Below, in pieces: positions 55,985 to 64,000 of a stretch of DNA of 64,000 nucleotides (positions are counted from its first letter, which is position 1; every line of letters begins with the position of its first letter). Below the pieces are notes generated by a model that was not told the origin of the DNA, made no database searches, and saw nothing but the letters and a program-made list of their open reading frames with translations. The translations under genes were made by a program, and so were the position numbers. Origin of the DNA: Cyclobacteriaceae bacterium (lineage in GTDB: Bacteria > Bacteroidota > Bacteroidia > Cytophagales > Cyclobacteriaceae); NCBI GenBank assembly GCA_026003355.1, contig BPHC01000009.1, forward strand, positions 37,000 to 100,999, in the 5' to 3' direction.

Positions 55985-56776
55985 CTACCAATCGGGTTTG
56001 GATTTGTCTCTTGGCCTGGTGGCTTTGCGTTTTTGCTGTTGCAGATACTGCACTTCGCGGTTGCGCATAGTTTCCAGAATTTCCCTGGCTTTCTGCGGGT
56101 CTATTTCTGATTTACGCTCACCTTTCTCGGCTTCCGGCTTTATGTTGTTTTCTTCCTGCGATTTGCCCTGCTGCTGTTTTTCCATGGTTTCGCTGTTGCC
56201 AGGCTGGTTTTGTTGCAGTGGCTGCTTCTGTTCCTCCGGTTTGCGGTTGGCAGAAGACTTTTCGTTTTGATTTTCGTTTTGCTGTTTTTCGTTGCTATCG
56301 TTGTTTTCGTTGTTTTTTTGCTGCTCATTTTGCTGTGGCTGGTTGGGGTTTTTCAGCTTTTTGCGCAGCAATTCATAGTTGTAACGCGCCTCCTCGTTAT
56401 TGGCATTGGCCATCAGGGCAGAGCGAAAATGCTGAAGGGCCTGCTGGTATTTTCCTTCACGGTTGGCAATAACGCCCAGTTGCTGGTGGGCTACCGACTG
56501 AATGACCGGGTTGCTTCCGGCCGCAGCCAGGGTGTAGGCTTCTTTTGCTTTTACGGATTGGTTTAGCCGGAAATAGCTGTGGCCCAGATTAAGCAGGGCG
56601 TCATCATCGGTTACCCCGAGCGAGTCAATGAGGTAGTGGTAGTGCGCAACGGCCTCATCGTACCGCCCTTCGGCATAGGCCTGCATGGCAGCGGTTTTAT
56701 GGCGGTTTATCCGGCTTACCCTCAGCGGGTCGGTAAATGCAGATGCAATCAGCAATAAAAGAATAAGCCCTTTCAC
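55985..56776 (-). CDS. TPR protein, BatC-like
   Basis: 263 residues. A signal peptide or anchor (MKGLILLLLIASAFTDP) precedes three TPR units (AYAEGRYDEAVAHYHYLIDS, ALLNLGHSYFRLNQSVKAKEAY, QLGVIANREGKYQQALQHFRSAL). A long Gln, Asn and Glu-rich low-complexity stretch (QNEQQKNNENNDSNEKQQ and similar) follows to residue 230, and ends in a Lys/Arg-rich tail. This matches BatC of the Bat (Bacteroides aerotolerance) cluster. The start overlaps the vWA stop by 4 bp. The low-complexity part is probably disordered. Confidence 0.82.
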   Translation of the reverse strand: MKGLILLLLIASAFTDPLRVSRINRHKTAAMQAYAEGRYDEAVAHYHYLIDSLGVTDDDALLNLGHSYFRLNQSVKAKEAYTLAAAGSNPVIQSVAHQQLGVIANREGKYQQALQHFRSALMANANNEEARYNYELLRKKLKNPNQPQQNEQQKNNENNDSNEKQQNENQNEKSSANRKPEEQKQPLQQNQPGNSETMEKQQQGKSQEENNIKPEAEKGERKSEIDPQKAREILETMRNREVQYLQQQKRKATRPRDKSKPDW

Positions 56777-57744
56777 GACAGCTTTAAAATGTTTAGTGGC
56801 ACAAGCAGGTCGGCCAACAGCAGCAGCAGCGCTACTCCCAGCAAATAAGCATACTGGTTGGCGCTTACGTCAATCAGCCGGGCGTCCATCAACTCGCCTT
56901 CAATGGCGTTAATGGCAGCCACCAGCCGGTTAATGTCATTGCGTGTATCAGATAACTCAAAATAGGTGCCACCGGTTCGCCCGGCTAACATTTGCAGGCT
57001 TTCTGCGTTTAATCGGGTGATTACCGGATTTCCTTCACGGTCGGTTTTGTAGCCGGAAGGCGTGCTTATCATGCCCCCTTTAGCCGTGCCAACTCCCAGG
57101 GTAAAGATTTTGTATCCTTTTTCCTCCAGTTCTTTTGCTACGGCATGGGTTTCTTCACCAAAGTCTTCACCATCGCTTATCAGTACTATGATTTTGGAGG
57201 TAACGCGTGTGGTGGTTTGCTTTTCGGCCTCGAGTTTTTCCATGGCCATGCGCAAGGGAGGAGCCAGGTCTGTTCCGCCAGAGGGAACCAGATTGGTATT
57301 CAGGGCATCGGTAAGCATAAGCAGGGCGCTCTGGTCGAAGGTAAGGGGGCATTGCACGAAAGCTTCGGAAGAGAAAATGATAATGCCCATCCGGTTGGGC
57401 TGCAGGCTGCGGATAATGCGCTTCAGTTCGTTCTTAACCCGTTCCAGCCGGGTGGGGGGTACATCAATGGCATCCATGGACCTCGAAAGGTCGATGCAGA
57501 AAAACACATCTTTGCCAATGGCTTTAACTTCGCGTTTGGCAAAGCCTGCAGAAGGACCCATCCAGGCCATGATAATAAGAACAAAGGCAAGAAGCCGCAA
57601 CAGCATTTTGGCCAGCACGCGCGGGTAGTGTACAGGCACGAAGCGCGCTGTGCGCAGCAGCCGCAGTGCATACATCAACAGGGCGCCTGAAAATAGGGCG
57701 ATGAATATCCATTCGGTTGTTTCGGGGCTGCGGTACCAGGTCAT
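56773..57744 (-). CDS. von Willebrand factor A domain protein, BatA/BatB-like
   Basis: 323 residues. Two N-terminal membrane helices (residues 10-30 and 45-65) and one near the C-terminus frame a periplasmic vWA domain. MIDAS motif: FCIDLSRSMDAID (DxSxS), GGTDLAPPLRMA (Thr) and VLISDGEDFG (Asp). This is the BatB-type arrangement. In classical Bat clusters a MoxR ATPase, a DUF58 protein and further Bat proteins precede it; here the tRNA genes lie upstream on the other strand. Only BatB and BatC are therefore visible. Confidence 0.85.
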   Translation of the reverse strand: MTWYRSPETTEWIFIALFSGALLMYALRLLRTARFVPVHYPRVLAKMLLRLLAFVLIIMAWMGPSAGFAKREVKAIGKDVFFCIDLSRSMDAIDVPPTRLERVKNELKRIIRSLQPNRMGIIIFSSEAFVQCPLTFDQSALLMLTDALNTNLVPSGGTDLAPPLRMAMEKLEAEKQTTTRVTSKIIVLISDGEDFGEETHAVAKELEEKGYKIFTLGVGTAKGGMISTPSGYKTDREGNPVITRLNAESLQMLAGRTGGTYFELSDTRNDINRLVAAINAIEGELMDARLIDVSANQYAYLLGVALLLLLADLLVPLNILKLS

Positions 57745-57821
57745 TTCTACGGCAAGTTAGTTTGCTAAAGGTTTTTGCCCAAGCCCTGGTGACTGGCGAG
57801 GTAAAATTTCGGCAGAAGGTT

Positions 57822-57829
57822 TATATTTG
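57822..57829 (+). promoter_or_regulatory. -7 box TATATTTG of the tRNA cluster
   Basis: TATATTTG matches TAnnTTTG and lies 38 bp before tRNA-Ser(GCT). A second TATATTTG at 57984-57991, just past the terminator, lies 10 bp before tRNA-Arg. The -33 elements are weak for both. Confidence 0.45.
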
Positions 57830-57867
57830 CAGGCCGGTGAGCAAAGTTCTAAGGCTTGCCCCAAAAC

Positions 57868-57959
57868 GGAGAGGTGGGTGAGAGGCTTAAACCAGCAGTT
57901 TGCTAAACTGTCGTACGGGTAAAACCGTACCGGGGGTTCGAATCCCCCCTTCTCCGCCA
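57868..57959 (+). tRNA. tRNA-Ser(GCT)
   Basis: Class II tRNA with a long variable arm. Acceptor GGAGAGG pairs with the 3' CTTCTCC (one G-U), anticodon loop TTGCTAA gives GCT, T arm GGGGGTTCGAATCCCCC, discriminator G and an encoded CCA at 57957-57959. Confidence 0.95.
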
Positions 57960-57985
57960 AGCCCTGTGGCCGACAGGGCTTTTTA
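57959..57985 (+). terminator. Rho-independent terminator after tRNA-Ser(GCT)
   Basis: Stem AGCCCTGT / ACAGGGCT with loop GGCCG, followed by TTTTTAT. It begins directly behind the CCA end and separates tRNA-Ser from tRNA-Arg. Confidence 0.8.
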
Positions 57986-58001
57986 TATTTGTAGCAAAGA
58001 G

Positions 58002-58074
58002 GGCTCCGTAGCTCAATGGATAGAGCAACTGCCTTCTAAGCAGTAGGTTGAAGGTTCGACCCCTTCCGGAGTCA
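58002..58074 (+). tRNA. tRNA-Arg(TCT)
   Basis: Acceptor GGCTCCG / CGGAGTC (one G-U), D arm GCTCAATGGATAGAGC, anticodon loop CTTCTAA gives TCT, T arm with GGTTCGACC, discriminator A. CCA is not encoded. Confidence 0.95.
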
Positions 58075-58090
58075 CTGCTTGTATCGTGTT

Positions 58091-58168
58091 CGGGGTGTAG
58101 CGCAGCCCGGTTAGCGCACCTGGTTTGGGACCAGGGGGTCGCAGGTTCGAATCCTGCTACCCCGACCA
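58091..58168 (+). tRNA. tRNA-Pro(TGG)
   Basis: Acceptor CGGGGTG / TACCCCG, D arm GCGCAGCCCGGTTAGCGC, anticodon loop TTTGGGA gives TGG, T arm GCAGGTTCGAATCCTGC, discriminator A, and CCA encoded at 58166-58168. It follows tRNA-Arg by 16 bp and probably shares its transcript. Confidence 0.95.
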
Positions 58169-58227
58169 ATATTTCGGGGCCGTACCTGCTCAATTTATTG
58201 CAGGGCATGCGGCCTTAAGTGCTTTTG

Positions 58228-58235
58228 TACCTTTG
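58228..58235 (+). promoter_or_regulatory. -7 box TACCTTTG of the metal-efflux cluster
   Basis: TACCTTTG is an exact TAnnTTTG, 22 bp before the HYC_CC_PP gene. A TTG at the usual -33 distance is not obvious, so the match rests on the -7 box only. Confidence 0.5.
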
Positions 58236-58257
58236 CACAGCAACTAAAAAGAAATAG

Positions 58258-58710
58258 TTGCGTATATTTACTTTGCGATTTATTCAGGTGCCGCGATCCG
58301 GAAAAATATTGCCCCTTTTTCTTATCCTGCTGGTTCTGGCTGGAACATCGCGTTTTTCAATGGGTATGCATTACTGCATGGGGCAGCTGCGGGATGTGGC
58401 CCTGTTCGGAAATGCCGGGACATGCGACATGCCACGGGCTAACTCTTGTAACCATCAGCCTCAGAAAGATTCGGGTCATTACAACGCAAAAGGCTGCTGT
58501 GAAAACATTAGCCTGGCCGCGGCCACTTTGGATGAATTAACCCCGGCAGCCGGTGTTTCGCTTTCCTGTTCACCGTTTACACCCGAACGCCACTCCATCA
58601 GGCCGGTGTATGAATCTTCTGTAACCTTAAACCGACGTTTTCCTGTTTGTTATTCTCCGCCACCACCTGTGCGCGATATTCCTGTTCTTAATCATTCGTT
58701 CCTTATCTGA
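58258..58710 (+). CDS. HYC_CC_PP family protein
   Basis: 150 residues with a TTG start. A hydrophobic segment (about 17-30) is followed by MHYCMG, a Cys/His-rich stretch (TCDMPRANSCNHQ), KGCCENIS and YSPPPPVRDIPVL: the three marks that name this Bacteroidota family (HYC, CC, PP). The paired Cys, His and Met residues suggest metal binding in the periplasm. It stands 79 bp before the CusA-type pump, as often observed. The exact role is not established. Confidence 0.85.
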   Translation: MRIFTLRFIQVPRSGKILPLFLILLVLAGTSRFSMGMHYCMGQLRDVALFGNAGTCDMPRANSCNHQPQKDSGHYNAKGCCENISLAAATLDELTPAAGVSLSCSPFTPERHSIRPVYESSVTLNRRFPVCYSPPPPVRDIPVLNHSFLI

Positions 58711-58789
58711 TGCTTTGATGCAAATGCTGTAACCTGCAGATTATTTTCTGCAGGGTGTTTATCGCTTTTATCATTTAATCATTTGCATC

Positions 58790-61700
58790 ATGCTAAAACA
58801 GCTTATTACCTATTTTCTGGAAAACCGGTTTATAACCGTTCTTATCCTCATTTCTATTGTGGTGTGGGGTATTGCTACGGCACCGTTTAACTGGCATCTG
58901 GGGCTGCTTCCCACTGATCCGGTTCCGGTTGATGCCATTCCCGATATTGGCGAAAACCAACAAATTGTTTTTACAGCCTGGCCGGGGCGGTCGCCACAGG
59001 ATATTGACGATCAGATTACCTATCCGCTAACAACCTATTTGCTGGGAATACCCGGCGTAAAGTCCATCCGCAGCAGCTCGGCATTTGGTTTCAGTATGAT
59101 CAACATCATCTTCGATGAAGATGTGGAGTTCTATTGGTCGCGATCGCGCATACTGGAAAAACTCAATGCCTTGCCTACAGGGTTGCTGCCCGAAGGCGCC
59201 ATGCCGTCTCTCGGTCCGGATGCCACCGCTCTGGGCCAGATATATTGGTACACGCTGGAAGGTCGTGATAAAAACGGCCATCCTACCGGAGGATGGGATT
59301 TGCACGAAATACGGGCTGTGCAGGACTTTTATGTTCGGTATGCACTCAATGCAGTTGAGGGCGTTTCGGAAGTGGCCTCCATAGGGGGATTTGTAAGAGA
59401 ATACCAGATTGATGTGAATCCCGATGCGCTCAAAGCCTGGAATATTCCCCTTAACATGGTGGTAGAAGCTGTAAGAAAATCGAACCGTGATGTGGGCGCC
59501 CGCACCATAGAAATAAACCGTGCCGAATACCTGGTGCGCGGGCTGGGTTATGTAAAATCTATTGATGACCTGGAAAAAGCCGTTGTGATGGTGCAAAACA
59601 ATGTGCCGGTGCGCATTAAGGATATAGCGGTGGTATCGCTGGGGCCAATGCCCCGCGAAGGAGCACTCGATAAAGGCGGAGCCGAAGTAGTGGGCGGTGT
59701 GGTGGTGGCCCGGTATGGCTCCAACCCGCTGGAAGTAATTAACAACGTAAAGAAAAAAATAGAAGAAATATCGCCCGGCCTCCCGGAAAAAACGCTGCCC
59801 AACGGTGTGAAAAGCAAACTTACCATTGTTCCCTTTTACGACCGCACGCAGCTTATTCACGAAACCATTGGCACACTCGAAACGGCCCTTTCGCATGAAA
59901 TCCTTATCAGCATTATAGTGGTACTGGTGCTGGTGCTTAATCTGCGCGCCTCCATAATTATTTCAGGTTTGCTGCCCGTGGGCGTGCTGATGACCTTTAT
60001 TGTGATGCGCTATGCAGGCGTTGACGCCAACGTGGTGGCTTTATCCGGAATAGCCATAGCCATAGGCGTAATGGTTGATGTGGGCATTGTATTTGTCGAG
60101 AATATCATCCGGCATCTGGAAATGCCGCAAAACCGCGGAGCCAAGGGAACACAACTGCTGTCGGTTATTGTCCGGGCTACTTCCGAAGTGGCCCCGGCAA
60201 TAACTACTGCGCTGGCTACAACCCTGATAAGCTTTTTGCCGGTGTTTACCATGGAAGCCGCTGAAGGCAAATTGTTCCGCCCGCTTGCCTTTACCAAAAC
60301 ATTTGCCTTGCTGGGCTCGTTTGTACTGGGCATTGTGGTGCTGCCCACGCTGGCTTACTTTATTTTCGGTATTTCATACGACAAAAAACGTGTAAGGCGC
60401 TTTTGGAATGTTGTGCTTATTGCGGCTGGTTTACTGCTTTCGGCAACATTCCGCATGTGGCTGCCCCTGGTTTTGTGTCTTATTGCCGTTAACAACCTGT
60501 TGCAGCACCGCTGGAAGGAGCCTTTCAAAAAACTTCCTGAATATATAAACCTTGCACTGGCTTTGTTTGTAACCAGTTTTTTTCTGGCCGAAGAATGGAT
60601 GCCGCTGGGCGTGGAAAACCACATCATTACCAACTATATTTTTGTGGTAGTGCTGCTGGGAATTATTCTGGGTGCACTGCTAAGCGTGGTACATTTCTAT
60701 GAACCCATACTCAGGTGGTGCCTTACGCATAAAGGTACGTTTATGCTGCTGCCTGCTGCCACAGTTTTTGCCGGGATGCTCATCTGGTTTGGTTTCGATA
60801 CCATTTTTGGTTTTGCCGGTACATCGGTAAAAAACACACGTGCGTGGCAGGCCATGGTTAAACTTTTTCCGGGTGTTGGCTCTGAATTTATGCCATCGCT
60901 CAATGAAGGCAGTTTTCTGCTCATGCCCACCTCCATGCCCCATGCAGGGGTGGAACAAAACCGCGAAGTGGTGAGCCAGCTGGATATGCTGGTAAGCGGC
61001 ATCCCCGAAATAGAAATGGCAGTAGGCAAAATGGGAAGAGCCGAATCGGCCCTCGACCCGGCACCGGTGTTTATGTACGAAAACATCATCAACTACAAAC
61101 CTGAATACATAATAGACGAAGACGGGCGCCGCATGCGCTTTAAAACCGACAGGAACGGAAGGTTTATTCTTAACTCTGGCGATACGGTTACACACGAGAT
61201 GGCGCTGCAGCGAAAGACAGGTCCGGCCGATCTGATACCCGACCCCAATGGTCGTTATTTCAGGAACTGGAGGCCCCACATCAAGTCGCCTGATGATATC
61301 TGGAATGAAATTGTCCGGGTAACCCGCATCCCGGGTGTAACCTCCGCACCCCGCTTGCAGCCCATTGAAACCCGCCTGATTATGCTTCAAACCGGCATGC
61401 GCGCACCCATGGGTATAAAAGTCTTTGGCCCCGACCTGCCAACCATTGAACAGTTTGGTATGCAGCTGGAAGCTATTCTCAAAGAAGTTCCATCGGTAAA
61501 AGCCGAAGCCGTGTTTGCCGACCGCATTGTAGGCAAACCTTACCTGCTGTTGCGCATAAATCGTGAGGCAGCCTCACGGTATGGTCTGAATGTGGAAGAT
61601 GTACAGCAGGTTATCGAAACGGCTATCGGGGGTATGCCTGTCACCACTACGGTTGAAGGCCGGGCCAGGTTTCCGGTGCGCGTACGCTACCCCAGGGAAC

Positions 61701-62593
61701 TGCGCGACCACCCGGAAGCCATACCTAAAATACTGGTGCCCACCCCTTCAGGCGCCCAGATTCCGCTGGGCCAGCTCGTGGACATTTTGTATGCGCCCGG
61801 TCCGGAAATGATTAAGAGCGAAAATACCTTTCTGGTAGGGTATGTGCTGTTTGACCGCAAACGCGATGTTGCCGAGGTGGATGTGGTGAACGAGGCACAA
61901 CAGGCTATCAGGGCTAAAATAGAAAGCGGTGAGCTGGTGGTGCCTCCCGGAGTAAGCTATCTTTTTTCCGGATCATACGAAAACCATCTACGGGCTTCCA
62001 AACGACTAGCCATTGTTATACCGGTAACCCTGCTCATTGTTTTTGTGCTGCTGTACCTTCAGTTCAAAACCGTTACGGCATCGCTTATTCACTTTTCGGG
62101 TGTTTTTGTGGCTTTTGCCGGTGGTTTTATCATGATATGGCTTTACAGCCAGGAATGGTTTATGAATTTTTCAGTGGCCGGCACCAATATGCGCGAACTG
62201 TTCCAGATGCACCCGGTTAACCTGAGCGTGGCCGTATGGGTGGGTTTTATAGCGCTTTTTGGCATTGCCACCGACGATGGCGTGATTATGGGCACGTATA
62301 TTCACCAGGTGTTTGAGGAAAAGAAACCCGATACGCTTGCAGGCGTAAGGGCCGCAGTGCTGGAGGCTGGCAAAAAACGGGTGCGCCCGGCCATGATGAC
62401 CGCCGCAGTAGCCATTATTGCCCTTCTGCCCGTATTGTCTTCATCCGGAAAGGGCTCCGATATTATGGTGCCCATGGCCATACCCGCTTTCGGTGGAATG
62501 ACCATTCAAATCATGACCATGTTTGTTGTGCCGGTGCTGCAGGCATTTTGGCGCGAAACCGTTATCCGCAAGCAAAACAAGAATAACCCATGA
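58790..62593 (+). CDS. cusA: CusA/CzcA-type heavy-metal efflux RND permease
   Basis: 1,267 residues, longer than classical CusA (about 1,045). The RND core shows the first helix and porter start (AWPGRSPQDIDDQITYPLTTYLLGIPGVKSIRSSS), the proton-relay helix GIAIAIGVMVDVGIVFVENIIRHL (helix 4) and a C-terminal repeat with GFIALFGIATDDGVIMGTY. Extra length comes from two insertions, a helix-rich stretch around 550-640 and a segment around 760-830. It exports Cu(I), Ag, Zn, Co or Cd; the metal is not fixed by sequence. Its stop overlaps the TolC start by 4 bp. Confidence 0.9.
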   Translation: MLKQLITYFLENRFITVLILISIVVWGIATAPFNWHLGLLPTDPVPVDAIPDIGENQQIVFTAWPGRSPQDIDDQITYPLTTYLLGIPGVKSIRSSSAFGFSMINIIFDEDVEFYWSRSRILEKLNALPTGLLPEGAMPSLGPDATALGQIYWYTLEGRDKNGHPTGGWDLHEIRAVQDFYVRYALNAVEGVSEVASIGGFVREYQIDVNPDALKAWNIPLNMVVEAVRKSNRDVGARTIEINRAEYLVRGLGYVKSIDDLEKAVVMVQNNVPVRIKDIAVVSLGPMPREGALDKGGAEVVGGVVVARYGSNPLEVINNVKKKIEEISPGLPEKTLPNGVKSKLTIVPFYDRTQLIHETIGTLETALSHEILISIIVVLVLVLNLRASIIISGLLPVGVLMTFIVMRYAGVDANVVALSGIAIAIGVMVDVGIVFVENIIRHLEMPQNRGAKGTQLLSVIVRATSEVAPAITTALATTLISFLPVFTMEAAEGKLFRPLAFTKTFALLGSFVLGIVVLPTLAYFIFGISYDKKRVRRFWNVVLIAAGLLLSATFRMWLPLVLCLIAVNNLLQHRWKEPFKKLPEYINLALALFVTSFFLAEEWMPLGVENHIITNYIFVVVLLGIILGALLSVVHFYEPILRWCLTHKGTFMLLPAATVFAGMLIWFGFDTIFGFAGTSVKNTRAWQAMVKLFPGVGSEFMPSLNEGSFLLMPTSMPHAGVEQNREVVSQLDMLVSGIPEIEMAVGKMGRAESALDPAPVFMYENIINYKPEYIIDEDGRRMRFKTDRNGRFILNSGDTVTHEMALQRKTGPADLIPDPNGRYFRNWRPHIKSPDDIWNEIVRVTRIPGVTSAPRLQPIETRLIMLQTGMRAPMGIKVFGPDLPTIEQFGMQLEAILKEVPSVKAEAVFADRIVGKPYLLLRINREAASRYGLNVEDVQQVIETAIGGMPVTTTVEGRARFPVRVRYPRELRDHPEAIPKILVPTPSGAQIPLGQLVDILYAPGPEMIKSENTFLVGYVLFDRKRDVAEVDVVNEAQQAIRAKIESGELVVPPGVSYLFSGSYENHLRASKRLAIVIPVTLLIVFVLLYLQFKTVTASLIHFSGVFVAFAGGFIMIWLYSQEWFMNFSVAGTNMRELFQMHPVNLSVAVWVGFIALFGIATDDGVIMGTYIHQVFEEKKPDTLAGVRAAVLEAGKKRVRPAMMTAAVAIIALLPVLSSSGKGSDIMVPMAIPAFGGMTIQIMTMFVVPVLQAFWRETVIRKQNKNNP

Positions 62594-63806
62594 AGTTTAT
62601 TGTCCATCTTACGGCCCTGCTCGTAACCCTGTGCGCTTCCGGGCAGCCCCTGGAAACCTATTACCGCATGGCAGCCGAAAACAATCCGGCCCTGCGCGCG
62701 GCTTATCTGGAAGCAGAAGCTGCTGTGCAACAGGTGGCACAGGTAAGCGCCCTTCCTGACCCGGAGATTTCAGTCAGTGCTTTCGGACGAATGATTGAAA
62801 CCCGGTTAGGGCCCCAGATGGCCATTTTTTCGCTCAGCCAGATGTTTCCCTGGTTTGGCACATTAAAAGCCAAAAACACGGCAGCTGCCCGTGTGGCCGA
62901 GGCCCGGTACAAAGCCTACCTGAACATGCGCAACGAGGGTACTATACAAGCTTTCGGCTTCCTATTATGCGCTGTATGAGTGGCAACGCTGGCAGCAGGT
63001 AGAAGAAGAAAACATCAGGCTGTTGCAAACGCTAAAAACACTTGTGCTCACCGCCTATAAAAACGGTAAAGCCGGCATGGCAGATGTGCTGGAAGCCGAT
63101 AACCGGCTTCGCGAAAGCGAGGCCCGTCTGGCTGTTCTGCGCGAAAAAGAAAAACCGCTGCTTGCTTCGTTTAACACCCTGCTTAACCGAAATATATTGG
63201 AACCGGTTGTACTGCCCGACTCATTGCCGGTGTATGACCTTCCGGATGATTATCTGAAAGATTCATTACTGGCACACAATGCAACTTTAAAGGAACTGGA
63301 ACTCCGGCAGATGGCGGCAGCAGCCGAGGAAAGGGCAGCCCTGAAGGAGTCGTTACCCATGATTGGCCTGGGGTTAAACTACTCTGTTATCGGGCGAAGC
63401 GATGTACCGGTTGAAGGCAGCGGAAGGGATGCCTTTATGCCCATGGTAACCATAACGCTGCCGGTTTACCGCAAAAAATATCAGGCAGCCGTTAAGGAAT
63501 CGCAACTTATGCAGCAGCAATATGCCCTGCAGCGCGAAGCAGCCGGAAACGAACTGCTTGCAGAATACGAAAATGCATTTTTCGAAGCCATACAACAACG
63601 TAGTTGGGTTGCCCTGTACACCCAGCTGGCCGATCAGACCCTTCGTGCCAAAACGCATACTCATAACAGCCTATGCCAACGCAGAACAGCACTTTGGTGA
63701 AATACTGCGGCTGCAGCAACAGTGGCTTGAGTACGAAAAAATTAAAGGCATCGGCACAGGCTGCACATCAGGCAGCTGTTGCCCGAATTCATTACCTCAC
63801 ATCTAA
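62590..63806 (+). CDS. TolC/CusC-type outer-membrane efflux channel, three frameshifts
   Basis: About 400 residues after joining 62590-62979, 63023-63700 and 63522-63806 by removing one base at each of GGG 62937-62939, AAAA 63650-63653 and GG 63747-63748. The joined sequence reads MRNEVLYKLSASYYALYEW, then LRAKRILITAYANAEQHFGEIL and KIKASAQAAHQAAVARIHYL. It has a signal peptide (VTLCASGQ) and the two OEP halves with long helices (TAAARVAEARYKAYLNM; PLYRKKYQAAVKESQLMQQQYAL). It is the outer-membrane exit for the CusA pump. The true stop is uncertain because the corrected frame runs on into the next gene. Confidence 0.82.
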
Positions 63807-63819
63807 AACGTTTAATCCA

Positions 63820-64000
63820 ATGAAACGCAGCATTGTCATCATTTCAGTTGCCTGTTTGCTTACAGGTGTTTTTTTAGGATGGCTGATATTTGGCCGGGGC
63901 CAAGAGCAGACCGGAAAGGAAAGCACCGGCATTACCGAACAACAGGCAGGGCAGGTATGGACTTGCTCCATGCATCCGCAGATCCGACAGAAAGAGCCCG
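63820..64000 (+). CDS. CusB-type efflux adaptor with heavy-metal-binding domain (cut by window edge)
   Basis: The ATG at 63820 opens a frame to the window end (60 codons), not in the ORF track. MKRSIVIISVACLLTGVFLG is a membrane or signal segment, followed by a Gln/Gly-rich linker and VWTCSMHPQIRQKEP, the start of the heavy-metal-binding domain with its CxMHP motif that often precedes CusB-type adaptor domains. It should bridge the pump and channel encoded just upstream. The rest is outside the window. Confidence 0.8.
   Translation, partial: MKRSIVIISVACLLTGVFLGWLIFGRGQEQTGKESTGITEQQAGQVWTCSMHPQIRQKEP

Noticed and set aside
1-64000. CRISPR array, insertion sequence, prophage or att site
   Set aside because: No spaced direct repeats, transposase, integrase or phage structural genes are seen; the tRNA genes show no 3'-end duplications.

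Overview
The window is a contiguous piece of a Bacteroidota chromosome, most likely from Cytophagales or a close relative. I place it by gene content: long TamB with a TamL-type outer-membrane lipoprotein, duplicated-module FtsX ABC permease, HYC_CC_PP protein, Bat-type vWA/TPR pair, fused E1 alpha/beta 2-oxoacid dehydrogenase, carotenoid genes and TAnnTTTG promoter boxes without Shine-Dalgarno sequences. Nothing marks a plasmid, prophage, transposon or CRISPR locus. The genus call is inference. Many genes carry a single extra base, usually in a short homopolymer (deacetylase, exbB, exbD2, ald twice, E1, LuxE-like gene, tamB, tsaD, thioesterase, TolC three times). Because essential tsaD is hit, I read these as uncorrected sequencing insertions and annotate each as one gene with a frameshift.

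Layout. 0-7 kb: start of a glycosyltransferase at the edge, ruvC, a GT2 glycosyltransferase, a GAF-SpoIIE phosphatase, polysaccharide deacetylase, GT28-like glycosyltransferase, tatD, asparaginase, tRNA-Ser(GGA). 7-9.5 kb: an ExbB/unknown/ExbD/ExbD energizer operon ending in a clear terminator. 9.5-17.6 kb: housekeeping metabolism (MFS exporter, AMP nucleosidase, alanine dehydrogenase, fused E1) with a solo HSDR_N protein, a lipoprotein and a LuxE-like enzyme. 17.6-19.4 kb: a 39-residue lipoprotein, an NtrC-type regulator without DNA-binding domain, and RNase P RNA. 19.4-28.4 kb: a YbjN-size unknown protein, a DUF2279 protein and tamB on the minus strand, head to head with tsaD, a hotdog thioesterase, smpB, an NlpC/P60 protein without catalytic Cys, and an HNH nuclease. 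28.4-34 kb: a lipoprotein, then an adaptor/ATPase/FtsX efflux system with two matching sigma-54-like promoter plus inverted-repeat arrangements.

34.3-43.9 kb is the centrepiece: eleven genes all on the minus strand, nearly without gaps. In transcription order they are a CarH/LitR-like B12-binding MerR photoreceptor, an ECF sigma factor, crtI, crtB, idi, a class I photolyase, a DUF2256 zinc-ribbon peptide, a second photolyase/cryptochrome, a flavin reductase-like protein, an SRPBCC protein, crtZ and a lycopene cyclase. The predicted product is zeaxanthin (GGPP synthase lies elsewhere), coupled to light-driven DNA repair. A cluster of TTGTTTAA-type repeats lies between carH and the sigma gene.

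43.9-58 kb: a ligase-associated-type DEXH helicase, a small monooxygenase-like lipoprotein, TamL, a TrmH-type methyltransferase, a 15-bp tandem repeat array, queuosine precursor transporter, RNase Z, a STAS protein, purC, a MORN-repeat protein, thiolase and a BatC/BatB pair. 57.8-58.2 kb: tRNA-Ser(GCT), tRNA-Arg(TCT), tRNA-Pro(TGG). 58.2-64 kb: a heavy-metal efflux cluster (HYC_CC_PP protein, CusA-type RND pump, TolC-type channel, start of a CusB-type adaptor) running off the window edge.
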